Part shown: in pieces, positions 22,579 to 34,800 of the stretch
Layout of the letters: each line of letters opens with the position of its first letter
Numbering within the stretch: position 1 is the first letter of the stretch
From: Tausonia pullulans
Taxonomy: Eukaryota > Basidiomycota > Tremellomycetes > Cystofilobasidiales > Mrakiaceae
DNA: 64,000 bases
Direction: 5' to 3'
Assembly: GCA_951802195.1 (NCBI GenBank)
Contig: OX637639.1
Span: forward strand, 384,501 to 448,500
The notes under the pieces: model-generated
What the model saw: only the letters and a program-made list of their open reading frames with translations
What the model was told of the DNA's origin: nothing
Database searches by the model: none
Position numbers and translations under genes: made by a program

Positions 22579-25500
22579 TCAGTCGTCCTCTAGTAGGGAA
22601 ACCAGGTGCAAGTACCCCTCGACTGGCAGGTCCGTCCAGTAGTCGTCCTCATCCGAGCTCCAGAGGTCGGGACAGGTGGTGTCTCGTCGGGATTGGGGAG
22701 CCCGATGAGAAAAAGGCTGAAGTCCGGGCGATGCAGGAGCCTGAGGCTGAGGAGGCGGAGAAGGAGGCGAGAAAGCAGGAGCGGCGGGCAAAAGAGCTCC
22801 TCTGGGCGGCGGTGACGAGGGGGTGGCAAGCGGAAGAGGCAAAGTGGAAGTCGTGGCGACGGGCTAGGTGAAGGAGGGCCAATCGGCGATCAGACGGCCG
22901 AAGAAAGAAAGCAAGGATGAGGTGACTCACGGGTGGCTCCTTGGCCATCGCAACATCCTGTTGAGGAGGTATCACGGTGGATTCCCCGTGGTTGCTCCCA
23001 TCGGGCTTCTCCGCGACCTTTCTCCGCTTCGAAGGCCTATTTCCCTCGTCCTCCATAACATCCTCGATGGACATCGTCGTCCCCGCTCTTGACTTGCGCC
23101 GCGCCAGAGAGCGCTGACGGCGAAGCTTCTTTCCCTCCGCGACAATGTCGAGCATCGGTGGGAGAGGCTCTGATGGGGCCATGACCACCGGGGGAGGAGG
23201 TTCGGGTACGGCGGGTTTCGGCTCTGGCTCTGGATCATCGGAAATATTAGGGGAGCGGACTCGTTTCTTCAGTGTCCGAGATGTCGACAGTCTGATCGAA
23301 GGCGAAAGAGTTGGCTGGGGCATGGAAGAGGAGGAGGGATCGGTTTTGACAGAGGAGGATGGCTGGAGCTGGGCTGGTGAAAAGAAGGGGAAAGAGAGGA
23401 TAGGAGCTTGAGATTCGGGCTCCGAGGCCGGCCAGGATGGACTCCGGTAGCGAGCGCCGTCCTCCTGCGGCTCTACGGAGAACGAGGCAACTCTCGACAC
23501 CTCCTCTTCCACCTCTTCGTCCGCGGCCACGTTCTCGTCTTCGCTGTCCATTTGGAAGCTCGGCATTGCCCACATGTCTCGAGTTGTGTCTGTCGAAGCC
23601 GATACAGACTTGCTGCTGCTGCTACCTCCGGCCTTACGCTTCTTGAACGGAGGCGGCTGCGACGACGACTCGTGGAGGGGCGTGGAGCTGAGGACGCGCG
23701 GCTGCCTCTGGGCAGGCGTCGGGAGCGGGAGCCCACCGTCCGAGAGCTGTATTGGAGGCGATGGATCGACACGGGAAACGGTGCGACGCGGAGGGGGAGG
23801 AGGAGGAGGAGGAGGAGGAGGAGGAGGGAGCATCTCCTGACTCTGGCTCTGGCTCTGGCTCTGACTGTCCCGCTCGGGATCGCTGTCGGGGACGAGGACC
23901 TTGCTGCCCCCGCTTGGTTGGAGCGCGGTAGTCGCTCGCGGGGAGAGGTTTGAGGCTGCTGATGTAATTACTCCGACCTGCCGGGACAGATGAGAGGACC
24001 GCTCGGGGAGGGTTTGTGACTGCGAGGAGTGGGTCTCGGTCTGAGAGGAGGAGACGGGCGCTTGGGTTTGGGGGGAGGATTGGATGGGAGCTACGGTCGT
24101 CGGGAGCGGCCCGTTCTTTTCGACTGCGGCAGACTCCAAGCCCTCGTCTTCGCACCAATCGTCGTCGTCGTCGTCATTGTTGTTGCCCTGGCTAGACTCA
24201 GCGTCCGACGAAGAAGGCAGCAGCGGCGAGGGGCGCTTGGGCGGGTTGGCAAGGGGACGTCGCACGAATTTCTTGACCGGAGCAACATACCCTTGATGGT
24301 GGGCGTTGTCGACTGGGAAAGGAACGGAGGGAGGGAGGACGGTTGCCTTGCATGGGGTTTCCTCACTGAGAGCTTGAACTTCGCGTGCTTTATCGTCCTC
24401 GGCGGCCTTCGCCTTCTTCTCCGCCACGATCCGCGCCAGGGCCCGGTGGTGTTTGGCCACTAAAGAAGAATGTCAGATCCAAAATCAATCAGTGAGGCAT
24501 GTTAGCTCTCAGCAAAGCGAGGCAAAGCACGCACACTTTGCGTCGATCTCGCGTTGCACGTCCGGTGGAAAGTTTTTTGGCATCGGATAAACGCCACATG
24601 GCATGACGGGCGCTTCGCCGGGCAGATATCGAATTTGCCACCTGCGATCTCCCACCTTCACCACGTGGGATGTCATAATCTCGGGCGGGTACTGAGAGGG
24701 CGGCGGGGCGGGAGGCTGGGGTGAGGGCGAGGGTAGGCGAGCGTGGAGGATGGAGGCGGACCGAGGAGGGGATGGAGGAGGTGAGGGAGGCCGTGTGATA
24801 CCCGGGAGGGGATGGGACCTGGTCCCTCGCTCTCGTCAGCGCGCCCCGATCTGATCTGACCTAATCGTTCCCCGGTTCACTCACGTGAGCAGCCTAGTGA
24901 TGTAGGATCTCAGCTCAGGATGACTCGTTCGTGTTATTTCCGGGAGGTGTGCGTAGTACATGGGCTCGTCGGGCCCAGGGAGGATGTGCAAGTCGAAGGC
25001 AAGCACGTCCAAGGCGAGTTCACGTCCTCCGCCGTCAGATCTTTGCACGAAGAAGGGCTTGAAGGTCTCGAGTCTGATGATCGCGCGCCGTAGGGCATTG
25101 GGGCGCTTTTTGAACACGCTGTCAGGGCAACGTAGGTTTAGCGCGCCTGTCTTCTGCTCCACCTGCGTAAGTGAGCGTGCTCACCCGTAGAAATTGGCGA
25201 CAGACTCGTCTGAGAAGCGGCAGAGGACGCGATGCTTGCGGTCGCAGACGGTGGCAAACTCTGGGCTTCCGGTTGTTAGCCACTGCAGAACGAACCGCAC
25301 GTCAGAGAGTACGCGTCAAGGTTAGTGGACTGGCGGAGATTGGGGTTTGACGCGGTGCGAAACGGAGAATGGGACGATGCGTGACGTGGGCGGCGAGATG
25401 CATCATTCCCATCACTGTCGTTCGTCCTGTGAGCTCGAGATTTTGGAGAAGGAGAAGAGGAGAGAGAGAAAGAGAGGCAAGAGCTTCCAGAGCACGCCCG

Positions 25501-25640
25501 ACGGGGTGGATTACACAAGACTGACTGACCCTTTCGACCTGAACCCTCTGCCCCCACATCTCTTCGCCTAGGCGGGTCCCATGCTCCTGAGAATACTCAA
25601 GAAGCTTCGAGCCGAGCCATTCGTCGATGAGACCCGCCAT
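22579..25640 (-). CDS. Probable shelterin TPP1/Tpz1-like OB-fold protein
   Basis: Six exons, 25640-25530, 25282-25185, 25118-24885, 24818-24535, 24459-22931, 22863-22579, encode 846 residues. The first 150 residues follow the pattern of TPP1/Tpz1 OB folds, which bridge telomeric DNA-binding proteins to the rest of shelterin and recruit telomerase. Visible pieces are an N-terminal Trp helix (LIDEWLGSKLLEY), VQVERWLTTG, the strand pair ATVCDRKHRVLCRFSDESV, and ALRRAIIRLETFKPFFVQ. A second conserved block (TSHVVKVGDRRWQIRYLPGE) follows a Pro-rich linker. Residues 250-750 are disordered, with Asp, Ser-Gln and Pro runs. The acidic C-terminus (CPDLWSSDEDDYW, then YLHLVSLLEDD) could be a docking motif. 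The TPP1 assignment is by pattern recall; a different OB-fold protein is possible. Confidence 0.5.
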
Positions 25641-25950
25641 GATTAAGCGAGGAGGAGGAATTCGCGATGGGGAAAGGGTACAAGAGACGGGCGAGAGGGC
25701 CAAGCCGAGTCGATACACGAGAGAGATGAAGTCGCAGGCTATTCCTTCCAGACGCCGTCGGTTGTCCGAGTGAGAGTCTGACGAGGCGAGGAGGCGGGGT
25801 CTGTGGTGGTCGTTGAGGGCAGGGGAGCCAGCCACGCGTCGACTCAGACGCGTGGTCCATTGAACAGGCACGGCCGGACCTCCCTTGACTCATCCCTGTT
25901 TTATTTATTTATCTTTCTTCCTTCTGCCCACCATCATCGCAGAAACCACT
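25641..25950. promoter_or_regulatory. Shared divergent promoter region (TPP1-like / GNAT)
   Basis: These 310 bp separate the start codons of two divergent genes. No specific element is certain. An ATTTATTTAT stretch about 40 nt before the GNAT start is the only AT-rich patch. Confidence 0.4.
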
Positions 25951-27250
25951 ATGGCTCCTCCTCCCGTTACCCTCTTCAAGTTCGATCCGGACTCGCCCCG
26001 ACACGTCGCCGAGCTCCGTCGTCAGCGAGTCGTACGTGCTCTCTGGGGTCCTCCTCTGATAGCAGAGTCCGATCTATGACTTAACTCGTCCCAACGATCC
26101 TTGATTTTTCGCAGCTCTGCGGCTGGGGAGAGGAGAGCGTCGATGTTTGGCTTGAGAACACCCGTGCGGGCGACAAGGTGGACACTCTCTCTCCTTATCG
26201 CCGCCGGTCCTGGCCGATGACCCCCCTCACTTAACGTCCTCCTGCTCTACATTCAGGGCCTCTACTGGATCTTCCCAACGACGCCCTCATCAATCACAAT
26301 TCCTAAGGACGAGCGCATGTCTCTTCAGCCGTACATCGTGGGACCCCCGCCACCGAACAAGTCATTCCAAGTGAGGCGGGGAAGCGCGCGCTCACACTCC
26401 TTGAATCGGGAGTGCCATGTCTCGTCGGTTTCTGACTACTGTCCTTCCATCGATCGCAGCCCATAGGCCATGTCTCGCTTGACCGAAAGGATTACGCGTT
26501 TGTCCGAGTACCCTCTCGAGCCAAGCGCGCCTGCCGATGATCCGCGAGGCTGATGACTCATCTTTACCAACCCCCAACAGCGACCCACCTGACCTATCCC
26601 TGGCCAACCCCGAAGACCGCAGCGTCACGCTCGCGACGTTCTTCATCCTCGCCAGCCAGCAAGGGAAGGGCCTTGGCAAGTGCGTTCTCGTTCCTCCCCC
26701 CCCTCCCCTCACTCCTCTCAGCACATGCCTGTACTCACTCCTGAACTTCAGCGCCGTGATGAGCGAGATCGAGACCCTCGCTCGCTCGCCCGCCATCGGA
26801 GCCAAGAAACTCACCCTCAACACCATCAGCGCGTACAATGCGACGCGGCCGGAGTTCTGGGCTTCGATGGGGTTGCCGTATGATTCGAAGCAAAGGGTGA
26901 ACCAGCATTGGTGTGAGTTCTGATCCGAGCAAGTGTCGGTTCGCTTTCAGGGTCGATTTGGACACTGATGTTTGGTTGGACTCTTCCGAACGGACAGACG
27001 AGCGAAAAGGCTGTCAGTGGCGTTCCCCTGTTGCTTCGAGTTCATTTCCCCGCCGACACTGACTGTCCCGTCCCATGACAGATATCCCGTACAAGGACCG
27101 CATCCCGCGGTATAAGCAAACCCTCCCCAACGGAACTCAGGTTCTCCTGGAGGCTGTTGTGAGTTCGCTCGCTTGTCCTTTCTGCTCACTCACTCGCTGA
27201 TGAGGAAGGGGGAACCCAAATGACAGTTCATGGCGAAGGACCTCGACTGA
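25951..27250 (+). CDS. GNAT-family N-acetyltransferase
   Basis: Nine exons, 25951-26031, 26115-26177, 26257-26370, 26460-26497, 26581-26679, 26752-26912, 26998-27012, 27082-27158, 27227-27250, give 223 residues. GNAT enzymes transfer acetyl from acetyl-CoA to an amine. The acetyl-CoA loop QQGKGLGK (about 124-131) follows the beta-strand VTLATFFILA, as in motif A. The helix NAVMSEIETLA and the segment NTISAYNATRPEFWASMGLP fit motif B, with the usual Tyr near the end (HWYERKGY). A 15-nt exon encodes YERKG. The substrate cannot be told. Convergent with the next gene. Confidence 0.85.
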
Positions 27251-27381
27251 GGAAGCAAAGGGCAGGTCGGATCTTTTGAGATTTATATTCTATTAGACGT
27301 CTCGTCGTTTCATCATCATGCCTCCTTCTCTACATCGCGCCCTCTCAACATTGCGCCCTCTCAACATCGCGTGCTCCTGCA

Positions 27382-30300
27382 TCACCAGACGACCCACCCC
27401 CAAACTCTCCCTACGACCTCCATAGCCTTCCCGACAACCCTCACAAGCGGCTCGAGCGCTCGCATAGCTGTTCTGAAGGCTTCGACGAGGCGTTCGTCGG
27501 TGCCGTGAGAGGAGTGGACTTGTTGCATTTCTCCTGCTCCGGTGCGCCATGGAGGAGGCTGGTGGGGCGTGAGAATGCGTGGGGGCGGAGGTGGAGGGGG
27601 GTTGTAAGGAAGGGAGCTGAAGGATGGGCGAAGGATGGGAGAGTCGGTGTCGATCTCCTCAGGTATCGAGTCCACGTGAGGTTCGGTCTCTCCTCCTCCT
27701 CCATCTCTCTCATCCCTTACTACGGCAGTAGGCGCCTCCGACGGCGTTACCACCACCGCCTCCAATGGCGCCGGCGCAATAGCCAGAGCAGGCGCCTCAT
27801 CCAACCTCGCCAAGATCCCCCTACTAACCTCCTCCACTACACTCCTCTCCAGCGCCCCAACAGCGCCCGTCAAGAGGCGGGTTGAGCCGTGGAGATGTGT
27901 CGCGAGCTGGGTGAGGGAGGTGCGGAACTCGCGGACTTCGGCGCCTGTGAGTTGAAAGGGTGGAATGTTCAGTCACAAGGGAGTTGGGGGGTTAGAGGGA
28001 AGGGGAAGGGGAAGGACACACCCATGGAAGCGATGAGAATTGCGAGGAGAATGAGGGGAAGATTATAAACGGAGAAAAAGCCTCGGATGGATGAGGACGA
28101 GCGGTCTTTGTCGCTGGTTGAGAGAGGGGCCACTGGGCAGACGAGAACGCGAAGATGCGGGGTGTGGAGAGGTGGGAGGGAGTGAGCCGTTGTCTGAAGC
28201 GCTGATGACGTCGACGAGGGAGAAGTGGAAGGTCGAGAGGGTGCCGAGGAGCTGAGAAGAGAGAGGCCGTGTCCTGACGAATGGCAGGGAGTAAATAAAG
28301 GGGTGGGCGGTTAGACACCACAGACGAAAGATGAATGTGACGGACTCACCATCTCCAACCTCGACCTTCACCTCCTGCCACAGAACTCCCTCCGCAAACG
28401 ACGGGATCCCCACGCCAAGTCCCTGACGCTCCTCTTCCTTAGAACCACTTGCTCCAACGTGCTCAAGCACCCACCGCACTTCTACGACCCCTCCACCGCC
28501 ACCATCTCCCATGACTCTCACATACTTCACCCCCTCCTCTTGTTCTTCCTCCTCTCCGTCCGTTAAAGGGTCAAGGACTCCACAGCCGACAGCCTTCCCA
28601 TCCCAGCTCGCCGAAAGCGCCTTCAGTTGATGGCTCGGCTCAAGCGCGAACGTCGAGGCTTGAGGGAGCGAAATCGCGAACTCTAAGTCGTCTTCTCCGT
28701 CCGACTCGCCTTCCTGCAAGTGGCGGGGAGGGAGGACAACGCGCAAGACCGAGAGTTGGTCCCATCCCATGGAGGGAGCGGCATCGCTGTCGTTACCGCC
28801 GTCCTTCCTGCCTTTAATGATAGAAGTGTCGGCGGAGGAGAGCGCACGAGCGGGGACAAGGAAGACATCGAGTGAGACTTTGGAGAGCGCTCGAGAGGGG
28901 AGGAAGGTGTCTGCCGTCGGTTTCATCGTCAACGTGCTGGAGAGAGCGGGTGGTTGGTTTTGTTGGTGAAAAGGAGGTGATGCGAGGATGGAGGACCGTC
29001 GACGAGTCTTGCCGTGAATAGGAGAAGAGGGGGTGGGAGGGTCGAAGAGATCTCGAGTGTGAGTTTTGCGTCGCACTGCCTTTACTGAGGGCGTTGGCGC
29101 TGGACCGAGGGAGGCGGAGGAGGCGAAAGACGACGAGGAGGAGACAGAGAGGGCGGGAGGGGACGTTTGAACCACTGGAGAAGGGGGCCGGAGCAAGAAG
29201 TAGTGGCTTCGTCCCTCATTTTCGGCGTCACGAAGTTGAGACGTAGACGGCGTGAGGATATCGACGATCGTCGTCGTCGTTGAGGATCCACTCCGACTAA
29301 CGCTGCCTTTCCCTTTCGTCGTTGTCGCCTCCTCACCGACACTCACTGTCTTCTCTGGCACAACAACTCTCCAACCAGCCTCCGCTACCTCTGACCCATC
29401 GACCCCGACAACCGTCACCCTGCAAGGGCTTCCACCTCCCCCTGGGAGCGCAATGAGCGGAAGCGCATACCCCTCTTCCCCGTCCTCATCCTTACAACGG
29501 CGGTGCAGTCGAACGACGCCCTGTACGCGGACCCACCAGCTGGTGCTATCAGTCGCTTGTTGCCGGTTCTCTCGAACCTTATGCAAGTCCAGCGAGACCC
29601 GCATATTCCTCGCTGCGACGGTTTTCCTTCGAGCTCCTTCCTCTCCCGAGTGGCGCGGCCCGCGACCAGCCGTCGGCGATCCCCCGTCCCCACCAGCTCC
29701 ACCTAAAGAAGAGGAAGGCGACCCAAGGACGCCCGCACTGTCGAATGCGAATGATGTTTCTGGGCCTGACGGGTTGGCGTTAAGAAGTGCGGAGGGGAGG
29801 CGCGCGCGCAGAAGGGAAGAGGAGGAGGAGGAGGGGTGGCGAGATGGTTGCGGGGGTGGCGAGGGAGTTGCGGAAATTGAGGGGGACTGTTGGCGGGGAT
29901 GGCCAGGTGTGGAAGGGGGTTGTGTCGAGGAAGACTCTACAAGTGGTGGTGAAGAGTCGAGAAAGTCCCAGTGGACGAGACCGGTCGAGGTCGTGATGGT
30001 CGGTGACCCGTCATCTCCGGAGAAGGAGGAGGAAGGAAGCCACTCGAAAGACTGCTCCAAGGGGAGGTCGAGTTGGAGCTCAAGGTAGCCCGTCGCTTCG
30101 ACGAGAGGGTAGTGGATCGAGCCATACGAGGTGAAGTCGAGGGCGACGTCAGCAGCGGTAGAGGAGCCATTGTTATTCTCCTTCGTAGAAGGCAAGAGCT
30201 GGAGCGCGAGCGTTGAGCGGGCCTCGTGGAGTGTCACGAGCCGAGATCGACCAGTGGTGGTGGTGCTGCGGCCGTCATTCGTTGGCGGCAACGGTGGTGG

Positions 30301-31372
30301 AGCCCTCCCCCAGCGAATCTCAATGGCAGGCGTGCTCTGGAAGGTCCCCTCGATCATCGCAACGTCGTCGTCGTTCTCCTCCGTCCCGTCGAGGTCTTCT
30401 GGTCCTACAGAAGCCCGGCCGCGCGAGGATAGCGCGCGCGGGGTCGTGCTGATCTCCCAATCCTCCTCGTCCTCCTCGGCGGTGGCATCCTCGTCGTCGG
30501 CGTCCGAGATGCGGAAGACGAGCGTGTTGGAGAGGCATCGAGGCAGAGGCAGGGAGACCGAGTAGCAATCGAGCGGAGGGATCGTCGCGCAGGGGACGAA
30601 GAGCTCAAGGACGACGATGTAGAAGGACGTCGATGCGTCGTCGTGGCCCGTCGAGAGGCGGCGCGAGGAGCTGGTCGAGAGGCGACGGGATGAAGCCGAG
30701 GTGAATGCGCTGGGAGGGACATTGCTCGCGGTGCTGCTGTTGCTCCCCGAAAGACCCCCTCCGGTGCCATCGCCACCGTCGACGAGCAGGCAGACCGCAA
30801 AGTCCTGGACGGCGACTTGCACCGCGGGCTGTTGCTGGCCGGCCCGCTGGCGTGAGGAGGCAGCGGACGAGGCCGCCCCCGTGATGGTCTGGATGTGGAG
30901 CCTCGACGCCGCGGTGGCGAGGAGCGGATGGGTGGTGGGCGAGATTGGGAGATGGCTGGAGGGCGTGAGGGCGGCGACTTGTGAGGATCGGAGGTGGATA
31001 TTGGTATCTGTCGGGGGGAGAGAGAAGGGATAAGGTGTATGAGCAAGCGGAGTGAGAATGGAGTCGCCACAAGGGGCCGTTGGTCCTCTCGCTCGGGCTC
31101 TCAGCCTCACCTGGAAAGAGCGGATAGCATCTTGATCCTGGCAGCAAGGGCACAGAGACCTTGGCAAACAACTGGAACACCGCTCCCGGCGTTTGATCGT
31201 CTAGCTCGGCAGCAGCCACACCAGGCAATGGGCGCGTCGAGGTGGTGGCCGTCGTCGTCGCGTACCGGTTGGCTGGTGGGGACGGGTGGACGGCCGACTC
31301 GCCGACGAGGCAGAGCTTGGAGACGAGCCGGCTTGGGGTCGCTGGTGTCGACGTCGGCGTCATGAAGGCCAT
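27382..31372 (-). CDS. Orphan 1,244-residue protein with a C-terminal membrane segment
   Basis: Four exons: 31372-31111, 31007-28350, 28273-28022, 27944-27382. I do not recognise a family. The N-terminal 100 residues contain a hydrophobic patterned block (VFQLFAKVSVPLLPGSRCYP) that looks like a folded beta domain. It is followed by AVQDFAVCLLVDGG and FYIVVLELFVPCATIPPLDC. The middle 700 residues alternate Ser/Pro/Asp-rich linkers with short beta-like blocks, such as TGYLELQLDLPLEQSFEWLP and STWDGK-type pieces. One strong hydrophobic segment, FSVYNLPLILLAILIAS, sits near residue 1040-1057. About 187 residues follow, beginning with a helical part (AEVREFRTSLTQLATHL) and ending in a Trp/Val-rich helix. 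The topology suggests an ER or nuclear-envelope protein; this is inference. Confidence 0.75.
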
Positions 31373-31819
31373 CCGAGGCGCAAGAACTAGCGGTTGAATG
31401 TGGTCGCTTGAAGGACGAAGCGTCGGATAAGGTGAGGTGGAGCCGACAGGTATGGCTGGGCCGAAGTCAGGCTCGTCGCTTGTTGCTCCCTTGACGACAG
31501 CGGTCTGTTAACAAACAAGCGCGCGAAGTATTAGGTGTCAACGAGGAGGTCTATCGGATCGTGCTTGATGGTGGGCAATGCCCAACGATGCCGGACGGGC
31601 TGCCCGTTGACAACGAGGGAGGACGCGCCTAGGATCGCGTCGCTAGTGGGTTGGACCCTTCTTCTCCCTCGAACCAATACCACTCGACTTCAACCCCTGT
31701 CGTCTCTACTCTCAAACGGAGACTTTCCCAGGTCATCATCTCCATTGGTGACGACGACGGCGCGCCTGCTCACCTCGCCGGCTTCTCTCTCGGCGACACG
31801 GACTATCATCGCCATCGAA
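31373..31819. promoter_or_regulatory. Divergent intergenic region upstream of the orphan protein and Med5-like genes
   Basis: About 450 bp lie between two divergent start codons. No clear motif is visible. The final 150 bp are pyrimidine-rich, as is usual for fungal core promoters. Confidence 0.4.
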
Positions 31820-34800
31820 ATGACGGCAGCATCTCCTATTGCCCTCCTCACCCAGCAAGCGTGGGAGCACTCGCTTTCTGCCTCTCAAGTGAGCCCTTCG
31901 GTACTCCATCTATCCCTGGCTCTTTTGCTCACGACGACGTCGGCGCTTGCAGTGGGAGATGCTCGTCCGCTCGCGCGCCGCTCAGCACGGCATCGAGACG
32001 GACTCTCGCCTCCCGGACGAGATCGTTGGTCCGTCATTCGTCCCTTTTTGTCTCCTAATGTTCGAACAGAAATTTAGAGACTGACATCGCCCCTTATACA
32101 GCGGCCCTCCTCCCGCATCTCGACTTTCCGCGACAGCAACAGCAACAACTCCCCCCTTCCCCTCTTCACCTTACCTACCTCACACACGCCCTTGCCCCTC
32201 CTCTTCCATGCCGTCCACTTATCCCCACGTCGCTCTCACTCCTCGCGGCTCTTCTCGCTCGACGACCCGTCCATTCAGGATTCCCAGACGCGAATGGCCA
32301 TGACGCTACCATCCCACTCCCCCCTCCTCCAATCCAGCCGGCGCTCGTCTCCCTCCTCCTCGGTACATTGCCCTTCCCACAGCCACACCAGCACCATCAT
32401 GACGACCAGCAGCAGCAACAGCAACAGCACCTCCCTCCTGATCTCATTCCTAGTTTGCTCGCCTTGCTCCTTCCCCACTCTTCCTCGATCAACGTGACGA
32501 CAGACGCGTCGACGCGTCTCGACCTGCTCGTGCTAGTGCTTCGCGCTCTCCCCCCACCAGGAGGAGTCATCGATGTCGCGGCTCTCCTTGCTCAAGATGA
32601 GGACCTCTCGTCGAATCTCCTCCGGGCCGTCCTTGCGAGCCTTGAATCGCCCTCAGATGCGTCGTCGTCGTCGTCAGTCGCGGCGGAGATCGAGGCGCTC
32701 AGCGCCCTTCTCCGAGTGAGACTCACTCAGCAGCAGCAGCAGGAGGACCCTCTCATTTCAACGATGACGACAGAAAAGGCGCCGGCGGTGTTTGGCGAGC
32801 CGGACGTCATGGACATGGTGGATATGCTGCTGGCGGATGGGCTGGCGGATGGGCCGGCGAGCGGAGGCGGAGGGGAGGGCGAACCAGGAGCAGGTGCGGA
32901 CGACGGCAGAAGAGACCAAGCCGCCCAAGTTGCACACGATGACGAGGCAGCGAAGGCAGCAGCAAAGGTCGTCGAGGAGGATGTCGTTCGTGCGCTCGAA
33001 GGCGAGAAGGAAGGGACGGGCTTGATGGAAGGCGTTGTTGTAGACTTTGGGGTAGTCGATACTGCTGAGGAGAGGGAAAGGCAGAAGTTGGAGGAGAAGC
33101 AACAGGAGCCGGATGGGAGGATGGGCGAGTTGGTGTTCTTGGCGCTGGTGAGTGGTGATGCACTCTGTCCAAACCAGCAGGGAAACTGACTTTTTGGGTG
33201 TCTCCTTCAAAGCTCTCCCAACCGTCGCACAAGGCTCTCGGGATTCTCCGAATCGCACACACCCAACTTTCCGCTTCCACGAAAGGCAGCAGATCTCCCT
33301 CGGCAACAACTACAGGCGAAGACGCTCACTTGATCCCACTCCTCCTCGCCATTTTCCAAGCGGCCCTTTCAGCCGTCGCAGAAGGCACCATCTCCCGTTC
33401 TTTCGCGCTCGGCCGTCTCCCTCGACTCCTCCGAGCTGCGTTCCCTTCCTTATCCAAGGACTCAGCGAGGTCACTCCTTTTCCAGCTTACCACCAACACC
33501 ACCCCGTCGCTCGCTCGGAATCTCTACAAGATCGACGCCCTCCCGCCATCAGCAGCGGCTCTTGCGCTTGCTGCTGGCAGCGCAGGAGAGGAGGATGACG
33601 GAGGTCAGCACCGCCACCATCATCAGGCGGTGGACCCAGACCCAGACGACTTCATGAGCCACTTCATTAATGATTTTGAGGCGAGTGGTGGCGGGGATGG
33701 GAGTCTGTTGAGCCAGGGAGGGGGAGGCGCGGGCGGGGGGTCTAGTGTCTCGGATCCTGCGGGGACGGGATCTGGTGAAGGTGGCAGCAATGGCGGAGGA
33801 GGAAGCAAAGACGGGGGTAGGAACAAGCGGGCGACGTCGTCTGGCCACCACCATCCAAGCATCCGACGAGATCTCCTCGAGAGTTTCTGGGATGTGCAGC
33901 TTGGCGTCGATAACGAGGAGGAGATGCTGATACTTGCTGGGGAGTTAGGCGTCCTGGAGGAGGAGGGAAGGATGAGGGTTCAAGACAACACTGGCGAGAT
34001 GTCAGGGGCTCCCGAAGTTAGTCCAGGCGAAGACACGCCCTGTTCTAGTAGACTCCGCTGATTTCAGCTCCAGTCATACTACCGGAGCCTGCTTGAGCCC
34101 TCGGTCAACCACGAGAAGCTCGCTCGTGCGTTCCTCGCCGCCCAGCTCGACTACTCTGCCCAGCCTCCGCTCACTCGTGTCCTTCTTTCTGTGAGGCTCG
34201 CCCGGGTTTGAGACTTCGTTCTGAACCAGCGCTAACGCTTCTTTTCGGTCAGAAAATCCTCGAATGGACCGCGGAGCACGACCTCGAGTCGCTTGCCTCA
34301 CTTGTGGGCTTCTTCATCCCCGAGGAAGATGCCGGACCCATTTCCGCCGTCACAGTCTCTGGCCACAGTAGCGACCGACTCGTCTGGTTCGACATGCTCG
34401 TCGACGGAGTCGCCCTAGGGCAGGAGGAGGCGGAGGCGAGCAACGGCGACCCAGAGGCGACTCGTCCCCTTGCGGAACGGGTTGGGCGGGCGCTCGTTGA
34501 CTTCGTTGAAGCGTATGCGGGCGACGACTATGGAGATACCCAGGGCACGCTCAGCCATTATGGGCAGATCGTCGTCTTTACGCGCGTCCTGATTCGGCGA
34601 TACAACGTCGGTCACCTCTTTCTTTTCCTTTTTTTTCGCTTAACCTCCTTGGCTGACTGAAGTGCCCTTCCCCTTGCCCCAGCTTACCGCGGTCATCCCG
34701 ACGACCCTTTTTGCTCAAAGCTCGGTTGTCTATCCACTTGGGACGCTCCCTTCGGATGAGCGGGCCCTAATCGGAGGCTGGGTCGGAGCGCTCTACGGCG

